The notes beneath the pieces were generated by a model. It did not search any database. It saw only the letters and a list, made by a program, of their open reading frames with translations, and was not told where the DNA came from. A stretch of 35,033 nucleotides of DNA from an uncultured Thermoguttaceae bacterium (lineage in GTDB: Bacteria > Planctomycetota > Planctomycetia > Pirellulales > Thermoguttaceae). The stretch covers positions 1 to 35,033 of the forward strand of contig CALFBP010000003.1 of the NCBI GenBank assembly GCA_937951625.1, given 5' to 3'. The position numbers and the translations under genes are program-made. Of this stretch, positions 1 through 6,974 are shown in pieces; position 1 is the stretch's first letter; the number at the start of each line of letters is the position of its first letter.

Positions 1-1196
1 GCGATGCGGCGCCAGCGAAGCGGGCGATCGACCTCGATCTCGCAGCCCTGATCTACACGTCCGGATCGACCGGGGTGCCCAAAGGGGTCATGTTGACCCA
101 CGCCAACCTTGTCGCCGTCATCTCGTCGATCGCCGACTACCTGGAAAACACCGCGGAAGACGTGATTCTCAACGTGCTGCCGCTGTCTTTCGGCTATGGA
201 TTGTGCCAGCTTTTCACCGCGGTCAAGGTCGGCGCCTCGCTCGTATTGGAACGATCCTTCGCCTATCCACATGCGGTGCTCCAGCGGCTGGTCGAGCACC
301 GGGCGACGGGATTTCCGCTCGTGCCCACCATGGCCGCGATGCTGCTCCAGATGGACTTGAGCAAATACGATTTTTCCAGCCTGCGCTACCTGACCAACGC
401 GGGTGCGGCGTTGCCGACCGATCATATCCGCAAGCTGCGGCGGCTTTTGCCGCACGTGCGGATTTATTCGATGTACGGCTTGACGGAGTGCCTCAGGGCC
501 TCGTACCTGCCGCCGGAGGAAATCGACCGCCGACCCGACTCCGTCGGCCGCGGCATTCCCAACCAGGAAGCTTACGTAGTGGATGAGGAGGGCCGTCGGG
601 CGGCGCCGGGGGTGGTCGGCGAATTGGTCGTTCGCGGCTCCCACGTCATGCAGGGCTACTGGAACCTGCCCGCCGAAACCGAACAACGTCTCCGGCCCGG
701 CCCCCTGCCGGGGCAGCGCGTGCTCTACACAGGCGACCTGTTTCGGACCGATCAAGAAGGGTTCCTTTACTTCGTGGGCCGCAAGGACGACATCATCAAA
801 AGCCGCGGTGAGAAGGTCAGCCCGAAAGAAGTCGAGAACGTCCTCTACCAACACCCGGCCGTGGCCGAGGCTGCCGTGGTGGGCGTGCCCGACGCCATCC
901 TCGGCCAGGCGGTCAAGGCCGTGGTGGTTCTCCGCCAGGACGCCGCCGTAACCGAACGCGAGCTGCTCCGGCACTGCGCCGGCCGCCTGGAGGACTTCAT
1001 GGTGCCGAAAGTAGTGGAAATCCGCCCGTCGCTCCCGCGGACAGCCAACGGGAAGATCGACAAACGGGCCTTGCTTGCGACGCCCGAGTCGCCCACGAGT
1101 TTGCTGGACCAAACATTTCCCTCGGGCGATCGGGCGATTGGTCCTCAACTCCAAATAATTCCCGCCGCTTTTTCCGCGACGGGGCAAAATGGGTAG
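1..1196 (+). CDS. Acyl-CoA ligase (AMP-forming), exosortase-A-associated type, 5'-truncated
   Basis: The reading frame is open from the first bases, so the gene starts before the window. The visible part covers the ATP-binding motif YTSGSTGVPKG just before position 75, the YGLTE motif (about 474-488), the YTGD motif (about 726-737), GRKDDIIKSRGEKVSP (about 777-824) and the C-terminal NGKIDKRAL with the catalytic lysine (about 1047-1073). These are the A3, A5, A7, A8 and A10 motifs of adenylate-forming enzymes, which activate a carboxylic acid as acyl-AMP and pass it to CoA or a carrier protein. The stretch after YGLTE (YLPPEEIDRRPDSVGRGIPN) resembles what I remember of the ligases found with exosortase A systems. 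That subfamily call is from memory. A NadE-like gene follows 125-137 bases downstream on the same strand. The natural acyl substrate cannot be read from the sequence. Confidence 0.88.
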   Translation, partial: DAAPAKRAIDLDLAALIYTSGSTGVPKGVMLTHANLVAVISSIADYLENTAEDVILNVLPLSFGYGLCQLFTAVKVGASLVLERSFAYPHAVLQRLVEHRATGFPLVPTMAAMLLQMDLSKYDFSSLRYLTNAGAALPTDHIRKLRRLLPHVRIYSMYGLTECLRASYLPPEEIDRRPDSVGRGIPNQEAYVVDEEGRRAAPGVVGELVVRGSHVMQGYWNLPAETEQRLRPGPLPGQRVLYTGDLFRTDQEGFLYFVGRKDDIIKSRGEKVSPKEVENVLYQHPAVAEAAVVGVPDAILGQAVKAVVVLRQDAAVTERELLRHCAGRLEDFMVPKVVEIRPSLPRTANGKIDKRALLATPESPTSLLDQTFPSGDRAIGPQLQIIPAAFSATGQNG

Positions 1197-1333
1197 CCAG
1201 ATACCAGCGTGAGCATCGAAGAGATACAGACCGGGCCGGCAAAAACGGCGACGTTGCCGGAAACGCTTCCAGCGCGAACGCCGGGCTCGAACAGGGAATC
1301 CTCACCAACCAAACCAACGTCATGAGGTGTTGC

Positions 1334-2359
1334 ATGATCCGCAAGGCATGTTTTCAACCGGATTGGGCGGCCGCTCTCACTTTGGACGCGGAAAAGGAAG
1401 CCGATCGCATCGCCGCGGCCATTCGGCGCCAGGTGGCCGTCGAGTTGCGACGCAAAGGAGTGGTGGTGGGGCTTTCCGGCGGAATCGACAGCAGTGTGGT
1501 GGCCGCGCTTTCGGTCCGGGCCATGGGACCGGATCGCGTCCTCGGACTGTTCATGCCTGAGTACGACTCCTCGCCCGAAAGCCTTCGCCTGGGACACCTC
1601 CTGGCGGACCACCTGGGGATCCCCACCGTTTTGGAAGAAATCGGACCCGTGTTGGAGGCCGCCGGGTGTTACCGCCGCCGCGACGAGGCGATCCGCAGCG
1701 TGTTCCCGGAATATGGGCCCGGCTACAAAAGCAAAATCGTGCTGTCCAATTTGCTGGATGGCGAAAGCTACCGGGTGTTTTCGGCGGTGATCCAATCGCC
1801 GTCGGGCGAAGTGCGGCGGAAGCGGCTGCCGTTGGAGGCCTATCAGCAGGTCGTGGCCGCCACGAACTTCAAGCAACGCGTGCGGAAGATGATCGAGTAT
1901 TACCATGCCGATCGACTGCGGTACGCGGTAGCGGGCACCCCCAACCGGCTCGAATACGACCAAGGTTTCTTCGTCAAGAACGGCGACGGTTCAGCCGACT
2001 TCAAGCCCATCGCCCATCTTTACAAGACCCAGGTGTATCAAATGGCCGAATACCTGGGCGTGCCCGAGGCCATCCGCCGCCGAGCGCCCACCACCGACAC
2101 CTATTCGCTGGAGCAATCCCAGGAGGAATTCTATTTCTCGCTTCCCTACCACCAGCTCGACCTGTGCCTTTACGCGAAGGACCGGGGCATCCCTTGCGCC
2201 GAGGTCGCGGCGGTGGTCGGCTTGACGCCCGAACAAATCCAGCGCGTGTACGACGATATCGACGCAAAACGCAAGGTGGCGCATTATCTGCATTGCGGGC
2301 CGCTGCTGGCGGTGGACGAAACTCCGACAAACGCGACGCAGCTCACGCCGGCCGTGTGA
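1334..2359 (+). CDS. NadE-like ATP-pyrophosphatase (NAD+ synthase family), enlarged
   Basis: This is an N-type ATP-pyrophosphatase of 341 residues. The PP-loop SGGIDSS is at residues 48-54. The NAD+ synthase signatures GTPNRLE (201-207), KNGDGSADFKPI (215-226) and LYKTQV (229-234) are all present, so the adenylating core is intact. There is no glutaminase (nitrilase-like) domain, so ammonia would have to be supplied. Known ammonia-dependent NadE proteins are about 245-280 residues. The extra length here sits mainly between residues 112 and 176. I prefer the ATG at 1334 because GAGGTG ends 4 bases before it; the ATG at 1322 has no SD. It lies between an acyl-AMP ligase and a GNAT-like gene, which suggests amidation or adenylation of a pathway product rather than bulk NAD synthesis. 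That is inference, and true NAD+ synthase activity remains possible. Confidence 0.8.
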   Translation: MIRKACFQPDWAAALTLDAEKEADRIAAAIRRQVAVELRRKGVVVGLSGGIDSSVVAALSVRAMGPDRVLGLFMPEYDSSPESLRLGHLLADHLGIPTVLEEIGPVLEAAGCYRRRDEAIRSVFPEYGPGYKSKIVLSNLLDGESYRVFSAVIQSPSGEVRRKRLPLEAYQQVVAATNFKQRVRKMIEYYHADRLRYAVAGTPNRLEYDQGFFVKNGDGSADFKPIAHLYKTQVYQMAEYLGVPEAIRRRAPTTDTYSLEQSQEEFYFSLPYHQLDLCLYAKDRGIPCAEVAAVVGLTPEQIQRVYDDIDAKRKVAHYLHCGPLLAVDETPTNATQLTPAV

Positions 2360-2401
2360 GAGCTTACCTCTCGGGAGAGCAGCCCAGGTGAGTTTTTCCC
2401 C

Positions 2402-3436
2402 ATGAACTACACGATCACGCCATGCGACCCAGCCAATGCCCGACAAGCGATCCTCGATCTCTGGCAGCGGAATCTGCCCGAGGCCTCCGCGGACCGCTAC
2501 CCCTGGCTCTATGAAAGCGGCTTGGCCACGGGGTTGGTGCTCCGATCCGGCGGCGGCGAGCCGATCGGCGCGGCGGGATTGATGCGCCGCGACTTTCTCG
2601 CCTTCGGCCAACCGTTGAAGGCCGGACAAGCGATCGACCTGAACGTCGATCCGGCGCATCGCACGGTGGGACCGGCATTGAGGCTGCAACGGGCAGTGGT
2701 GGAAATGATGCATTCGGGCGGGTTGAAGATGGCCTACGCCTTTCCCAACCAACGGTCCGAGCCGGTGCTCCGCCGCATCGGCTATCGACCGCTGGGCGAC
2801 TTGGAGCGCTGGGTCAAAATCCTCTCCAGCCGTGCGGTCTTTCGCCGCTGGGGATGGCCGAACTGGATATCCCGAAGCGTCGCCCTGTTCGCCGATCCCC
2901 TCCTCTCCTCAAGACGCCTCGGCCGGCGCGATCCTCTCGAACCGACAATCCGTGTAGCCGAAGTCGAATCGTTCGACGATCGATTCGACCGCCTTTGGCA
3001 TCGGTCGGCAAGTTGTTTCTCGATCCTCGGTCGGCGGGATTCCGCCTATCTGACGTGGCGGTTCTCCTCCTGCCCCAATCAACATTACCGCACCCTGACG
3101 ATGGCCGGGCCTGACAACGAACTAGTTGGCTACGCCGTGTTTGGCCGCCGCAACGAAGTCATGCACTTGGCCGACCTGCTGGTGGCCGAGCCAAAGTTGC
3201 TCGATCGCTTGCTGACCGAATTCCTGACGCTTGCGCATCGGGAGGGAGTGGATACCGCGGTGATGCTGTATTTTGGGAGTCCCGCAGTCCACGAGGCCCT
3301 GCGGCGATTCGGCTTCTGGCAGCGCCCCTCCGGACGCAAGGCCCTGGTGTATGTAAGAGATCAGGCCCTTGCGGAGGACACCACTCGACCCGAATCCTGG
3401 CACCTCACGGGTGCTGATATCGACACCGACGAGTGA
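2402..3436 (+). CDS. GNAT-type N-acyltransferase family protein (tandem fold)
   Basis: The product has 344 residues. The first half contains IDLNVDPAHRTVGPALRLQRAV (written across residues 79-100), which fits the acetyl-CoA pyrophosphate-binding loop region of GNAT folds. It is followed by YAFPNQRSEPVLRRIGYRP, like the C-terminal GNAT beta-bulge. The second half (from about residue 190) repeats the theme, with LVGYAVFGRR, LADLLV and HEALRRFGFW. A tandem GNAT or FemAB-like arrangement is therefore likely. It starts 42 bases after the NadE-like stop, with AGGTGAG about 10 bases before the ATG, consistent with one operon. Such proteins in polysaccharide and exosortase clusters acylate sugars or amines, but the acceptor is unknown. 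An arginine-rich linker occupies residues 148-180. Confidence 0.68.
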   Translation: MNYTITPCDPANARQAILDLWQRNLPEASADRYPWLYESGLATGLVLRSGGGEPIGAAGLMRRDFLAFGQPLKAGQAIDLNVDPAHRTVGPALRLQRAVVEMMHSGGLKMAYAFPNQRSEPVLRRIGYRPLGDLERWVKILSSRAVFRRWGWPNWISRSVALFADPLLSSRRLGRRDPLEPTIRVAEVESFDDRFDRLWHRSASCFSILGRRDSAYLTWRFSSCPNQHYRTLTMAGPDNELVGYAVFGRRNEVMHLADLLVAEPKLLDRLLTEFLTLAHREGVDTAVMLYFGSPAVHEALRRFGFWQRPSGRKALVYVRDQALAEDTTRPESWHLTGADIDTDE

Positions 3437-3540
3437 TCGGCGGAAGGGTAGGTTGCACCGCCGTTTTCGAGACCCTGCCCAACACCAACCTTACTGTCGC
3501 TAGCCACCAGGAGGCGGATCGCATCGAAGTTCTAAAGAAA

Positions 3541-3576
3541 CAGGGCAGTGCAGGCCAAGAAGCCTGAACTGCCCTG
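3541..3576 (-). terminator. Intrinsic terminator for the two small secreted-protein genes
   Basis: A 15-base inverted repeat with one mismatch (CAGGGCAGTGCAGGC at 3541-3555 and its partner at 3562-3576) encloses a 6-base loop. On the minus strand the hairpin is followed by TTTCTTT, which is the U-rich tail expected of a factor-independent terminator. It lies 54 bases beyond the stop of the minus-strand gene ending at 3631. On the plus strand there is no T tract, so it would stop minus-strand transcription best. It may also act as a barrier to read-through from the GNAT gene. Confidence 0.75.
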
Positions 3577-3630
3577 GTTGCGAAAGGGACGGAAGGAGCA
3601 ACGATAAATGGCCCGGGCACTGCTGGAGCT

Positions 3631-3987
3631 TTACCACGGGCCGCGAATGGGATAGACGCCTAATTGATCCGTACTGCTGGGCCATTGGGGGACCGGGAGG
3701 AATTGCCCGCGATGGTAATAACCCGGCAGGGCAAACCCCGGCTCGAATTGGTGTCCGATCGGGGTGGTGCGGGTCGCCCCCACACCCCAGCCGTAATGTA
3801 CCTGTCGCTCCGCATTTGGCGGCACGACCAGGGCCAGGGGCATGCCCCACTCGGCTTGGTAATAGTCGCCGTGCCAACTCGGGGAGGCGATCTTAGGATT
3901 GGCGCGACCTCGTGCCCAGGCCGCCTCGTCCCAACCCAGCCCCGTCATCGTCAACGTCAACACGCTAGCCAAAACGAACTTTCTCAT
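3631..3987 (-). CDS. Small secreted protein of unknown function
   Basis: The product has 118 residues. The N-terminus MRKFVLASVLTLTMTGLGW is a basic start followed by a hydrophobic stretch, and ARG or AWA near residue 25 could be a signal-peptidase site. The mature part is short and rich in Gly, Pro, Tyr and Trp (HYGWGVGATRTTPIGHQF, GYYHRGQFLPVPQW) with no Cys and no recognisable catalytic motif. This fits a small secreted or surface protein. It is probably the second gene of a two-gene unit, 141 bases after the stop of the gene at 4129-4524, and a strong terminator follows. A GGAAGGA sequence lies about 11 bases before the ATG. I do not recognise a named family. Confidence 0.7.
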   Translation of the reverse strand: MRKFVLASVLTLTMTGLGWDEAAWARGRANPKIASPSWHGDYYQAEWGMPLALVVPPNAERQVHYGWGVGATRTTPIGHQFEPGFALPGYYHRGQFLPVPQWPSSTDQLGVYPIRGPW

Positions 3988-4128
3988 AGATCAACGATCC
4001 TTCCAGGAACGAGCGGCAACCCGGGCAAAGCCATTTCCCGCCGACCGCGACAGTTCGATGAAGACCTTTCTTGCTCTCCGGGAGTCGCCCCGCCGCGCGG
4101 TGTGCGGCGACCACCCCCACCGAGGTTC

Positions 4129-4524
4129 TCAACGCCAACTTACCCGCGTGCGGGTCCAACCACTCCCTGGATTGTACGTGTGGTAGGTTCGATGGTGTCG
4201 GTAAAGGAATTCGTGAGGCATCAAGGGGGGATAGGTCACATAGGTATGGCCGACTACTGGCGGGGTGGGTCGTGGGGAAAGGTAGAGCTGCGCCCCCAAC
4301 AAACCAGCCTCGCCCGGATGTACGTAGTAGTTGTACGCCCCGGGCGTCAGGTTGGCCTCGCCATTTTTTGCCGCGGTGGTCGCGGGCTTCGCAGGCGCCG
4401 TGGGCGTTTCTTCGGTGGCCTCGTCGTCTTGGGCCCAGCATGTCGCTGTTGAAAGCAACCCCGTGTTCCAGGCCGCAAGGGCCACCGCAACCAAGGTTGT
4501 CCACCGTAGCAATCGTGTCCTCAT
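4129..4524 (-). CDS. Small secreted Tyr/Pro-rich protein of unknown function
   Basis: The product has 131 residues. A signal peptide is clear: MRTRLLRWTTLVAVALAAW, then TCWAQ around residues 28-32. An Ala/Thr/Pro/Glu-rich low-complexity linker follows (residues 33-58), and then a Tyr/His/Pro-rich region ending in GWTRTRVSWR. It shares general style with the next minus-strand gene (secreted, aromatic-rich, TRT motifs), so the two may be distant relatives or partners. GGAAGGAG sits about 7 bases before the ATG, which supports this start. No function can be assigned. It is transcribed divergently from top6B. Confidence 0.72.
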   Translation of the reverse strand: MRTRLLRWTTLVAVALAAWNTGLLSTATCWAQDDEATEETPTAPAKPATTAAKNGEANLTPGAYNYYVHPGEAGLLGAQLYLSPRPTPPVVGHTYVTYPPLMPHEFLYRHHRTYHTYNPGSGWTRTRVSWR

Positions 4525-4674
4525 GGAGTCGCTCCTTCCAACTCAAATCGCCCGACGCAGGCAATCTCCTCAACCATCGTCGGCAAGTCCGGGCCTAGGG
4601 GTGAGACTTTACGAAACGGTCGTTCCAGGCGCAACAATCGTAATCGTCACTCCGGAAGGAAGGCCAAATCCGCC

Positions 4675-4703
4675 TTCGACAAGCCCTTCGCATTTGATAT
4701 AAT
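4675..4703 (+). promoter_or_regulatory. Sigma70-like promoter of top6B-top6A
   Basis: TTCGAC (4675-4680), a 17-base spacer and a perfect TATAAT (4698-4703) lie about 110 bases before the top6B start. They are in the gap shared with the divergent secreted-protein gene. The spacing and the -10 box are textbook; the -35 box matches TTGACA at four of six bases. Transcription would begin near 4710, leaving a leader of about 100 bases. Confidence 0.65.
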
Positions 4704-4741
4704 CCAAGCAGTTTTCCACGAAACCGCAAACGTTAGCGACT

Positions 4742-4758
4742 GCTAGGGAAATCCTAGC
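4742..4758 (+). promoter_or_regulatory. Leader inverted repeat upstream of top6B
   Basis: GCTAGG (4742-4747), loop GAAAT, CCTAGC (4753-4758) form a perfect 6-base stem, about 35 bases after the inferred transcription start and 54 bases before the start codon. It could be an RNA hairpin or an operator. There is no T tract, so it is not an ordinary terminator. Confidence 0.4.
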
Positions 4759-4812
4759 GGCCTGGTCGGCGCAAAAGCGACGCTCCAATGATGAAAATGC
4801 GGAGTTGGACGA

Positions 4813-6906
4813 TTGGAGAAGATAGCTAGGGAACGGATCGCTTCGGCTGGGGAAGACCAGCCCACGGATGGCGTTGAAACCAGACCTTTGGGTGAAAGCA
4901 ATGGCGAGGCTTCGGGCAACGGTCAAATTAGGGGAGATTTCGCCCCTCGACGTCGTGCCACCGCCCAGTCCATGGCGGCAAGCCAACGCGACATTTCGGT
5001 CAGCGAGTTTTTCGCCAAAAATCGCCACCTGCTCGGCTTCGACAACCCTCGTAAAGCTTTGCTGACGACCGTTAAGGAGGCGGTTGATAACGCCCTCGAC
5101 GCCTGCGAGGAGGCCGGCATCCTGCCCGAGGTGTGGATTCGCATTACTCCCACGGGCGAGAACCGGTTTCGGGTAGACGTTCAAGACAACGGGCCGGGCA
5201 TCCTCAAAAAGCAAATCCCGCTGATCTTCGGCAAGCTCCTTTACGGATCGAAGTTTCACCGTCTTCGCATGAGCCGGGGCCAGCAAGGCATCGGCATCAG
5301 CGCCGCCGGCATGTACGGCCTGTTGACCACCGGTAAGCCCGTTCGCATCCTTTCCAAAATTTCGCGGACGAAGCCAGGGCACTATTACGCGATTCAGATC
5401 GACACGAAGCGGAACGAACCGGAAATCCTCAATGGCCGCGGGGAGGGCGATGAGATTCCCGTCGGCGAACGGGGCCGCCAAGCGATCGAAAAGCTGGGCA
5501 TCGATTGGGTGGACGTGGACCATGGGACGTTGGTGACCATCGAGCTGGAGGCCCGCTACCAGCGTGGGCGGGGCAGCGTGGATGAATATCTCGAGCAGAC
5601 CGCGCTGGCCAATCCGCACGTGACCCTCCATTATGTCGATCCCGAGGGCAAAGCCACCACCTACGCCCGCGTAACCGAGACCTTGCCTCCGGAACCGAAG
5701 GAAATCAAGCCGCATCCCTACGGGGTGGAATTGGGTCGCCTGGTTTCGATGTTAAAGGAGACCAAGGCGACTACCATGATGCAATTCCTTACCAGCTCCT
5801 TTTCGCGCGTTAGCGGCAATGTCGCCCGGCGAATCTGCGATGCCGCCAAGGTTAGTCCCCGCGCTAGTCCGCGAAAAATCGGGCGGCATGAGGCCGATGA
5901 GCTGTACAAAGCCATTCAAACGACGAAGATTCCCGCCCCAGCCACGGATTGCATCTCGCCCATTGGCGAGGACTTGTTGCTCCGCGGTTTACACAAGCTA
6001 GTGCCGGGCGAGTTCTACGCTGCCGCCACGCGGCCGCCAGCCGTGTACCGTGGCAACCCGTTCGTGATCGAAGTGGGCCTGGCCTACGGCGGCGGGCCTG
6101 CCACGCACCGCGTCAGTCGGGAAACGCTCGTTGAACTCATCAGCCAAACCGACGCCCGCACTTTGCGCCAATTCCTTACCAGCACCTTTGACGGGGTGGG
6201 GGTGCAAGCGGCCGACAAGATCCTTCACGAGGCAGGGCTACGCCGCCGCACTGCCCCGGCGAAGCTCAAAGATGCCGAAATCACCCGCCTTCACGAGGCC
6301 ATGCAGAACGTCAACCTGAGCGACGGCCAGACCATGACCGTGCTCCGCTACGCCAACCGGGTACCCCTGCTGTTCCAGGCCGGGGCCTGCGCGATCACGC
6401 AGACCGTAATGGCGACCAACTGGCGGTCCTACGGCCTCACCCAGTCCCGAGGCAGCCTCCCCACCGGCCCGGTGACGATCATGGTCCACATGGCCAGCGT
6501 CTGGGTCCCTTTCACCAGCGAATCCAAGGAGGCCATCGCCAGCTATCCCGAGATTCAGAAAGAGCTTCGTCTGGCCTTGCAGGCCGTAGGCCGCAAGCTG
6601 GGCATGTATTTGCGGCGTCGCATCCGCGTGAAGCACGAGGGAGAACGGCGGAACCTGTTTCTCCGCTACCTCGGTGAGGTGGCCACGGCGGTGAGCGAGA
6701 TCAATCAGACCGATCGTGAAGAACTGTACCAGCGGTTGCTGAAGGTGGCCAAACGCAAGACGCGTCAGGCCGATTTGCAGTTCGACGACCGCGGTCGCCC
6801 AATCGAGCAAGACGCGGACGACTTCGGCGGCGGGGTGCTGATCGTCGGCGACGACGGGGCCCCTCGCGCCGCCGAAACCGGCGTGGCCGCCGAAACCCCG
6901 AAGTGA
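4813..6906 (+). CDS. top6B: DNA topoisomerase VI subunit B, with an apparent extra H2TH module
   Basis: The product has 697 residues. It is the ATPase/transducer half of the type IIB topoisomerase that passes one duplex through another as an A2B2 complex. The GHKL ATPase is at about 60-290: N-box VKEAVDNALDA with E89 and N93, DNGPGI at 125-130, and SRGQQGIGIS at 154-163. A first H2TH follows at about 308-372 (MQFLTSSFSRVSGNVARR). The transducer starts at about 385. A second H2TH-like segment (about 436-505, RQFLTSTFDGVGVQAADKI) interrupts it before LRYANRVPLLF. The switch-loop lysine is in SKEAIAS (K572). The tail after about 650 is acidic and glycine-rich. An in-frame TGA at 4792-4794 limits the start. 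TTG at 4813 with GGAG 8 bases upstream is chosen; ATG at 4972, just before the conserved fold, has no SD. top6A follows after 68 bases. Confidence 0.94.
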   Translation: MEKIARERIASAGEDQPTDGVETRPLGESNGEASGNGQIRGDFAPRRRATAQSMAASQRDISVSEFFAKNRHLLGFDNPRKALLTTVKEAVDNALDACEEAGILPEVWIRITPTGENRFRVDVQDNGPGILKKQIPLIFGKLLYGSKFHRLRMSRGQQGIGISAAGMYGLLTTGKPVRILSKISRTKPGHYYAIQIDTKRNEPEILNGRGEGDEIPVGERGRQAIEKLGIDWVDVDHGTLVTIELEARYQRGRGSVDEYLEQTALANPHVTLHYVDPEGKATTYARVTETLPPEPKEIKPHPYGVELGRLVSMLKETKATTMMQFLTSSFSRVSGNVARRICDAAKVSPRASPRKIGRHEADELYKAIQTTKIPAPATDCISPIGEDLLLRGLHKLVPGEFYAAATRPPAVYRGNPFVIEVGLAYGGGPATHRVSRETLVELISQTDARTLRQFLTSTFDGVGVQAADKILHEAGLRRRTAPAKLKDAEITRLHEAMQNVNLSDGQTMTVLRYANRVPLLFQAGACAITQTVMATNWRSYGLTQSRGSLPTGPVTIMVHMASVWVPFTSESKEAIASYPEIQKELRLALQAVGRKLGMYLRRRIRVKHEGERRNLFLRYLGEVATAVSEINQTDREELYQRLLKVAKRKTRQADLQFDDRGRPIEQDADDFGGGVLIVGDDGAPRAAETGVAAETPK

Positions 6907-6974
6907 ACGAGTTCACCCCCCAGCGCCCCTGCCGCTCGCCGAGCCGGTAGGGCAACTTATGGCAACTTTGCAGT

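Noticed and set aside
1145-1963. 272-codon open frame on the minus strand
   Set aside because: It lies opposite the NadE-like gene, has no SD or family-like motifs, and is typical of antisense frames in high-GC coding DNA.
3664-4452. 262-codon open frame on the plus strand
   Set aside because: It is Gly/Arg/Pro-rich without an SD and overlaps two minus-strand genes that have signal peptides and SDs.
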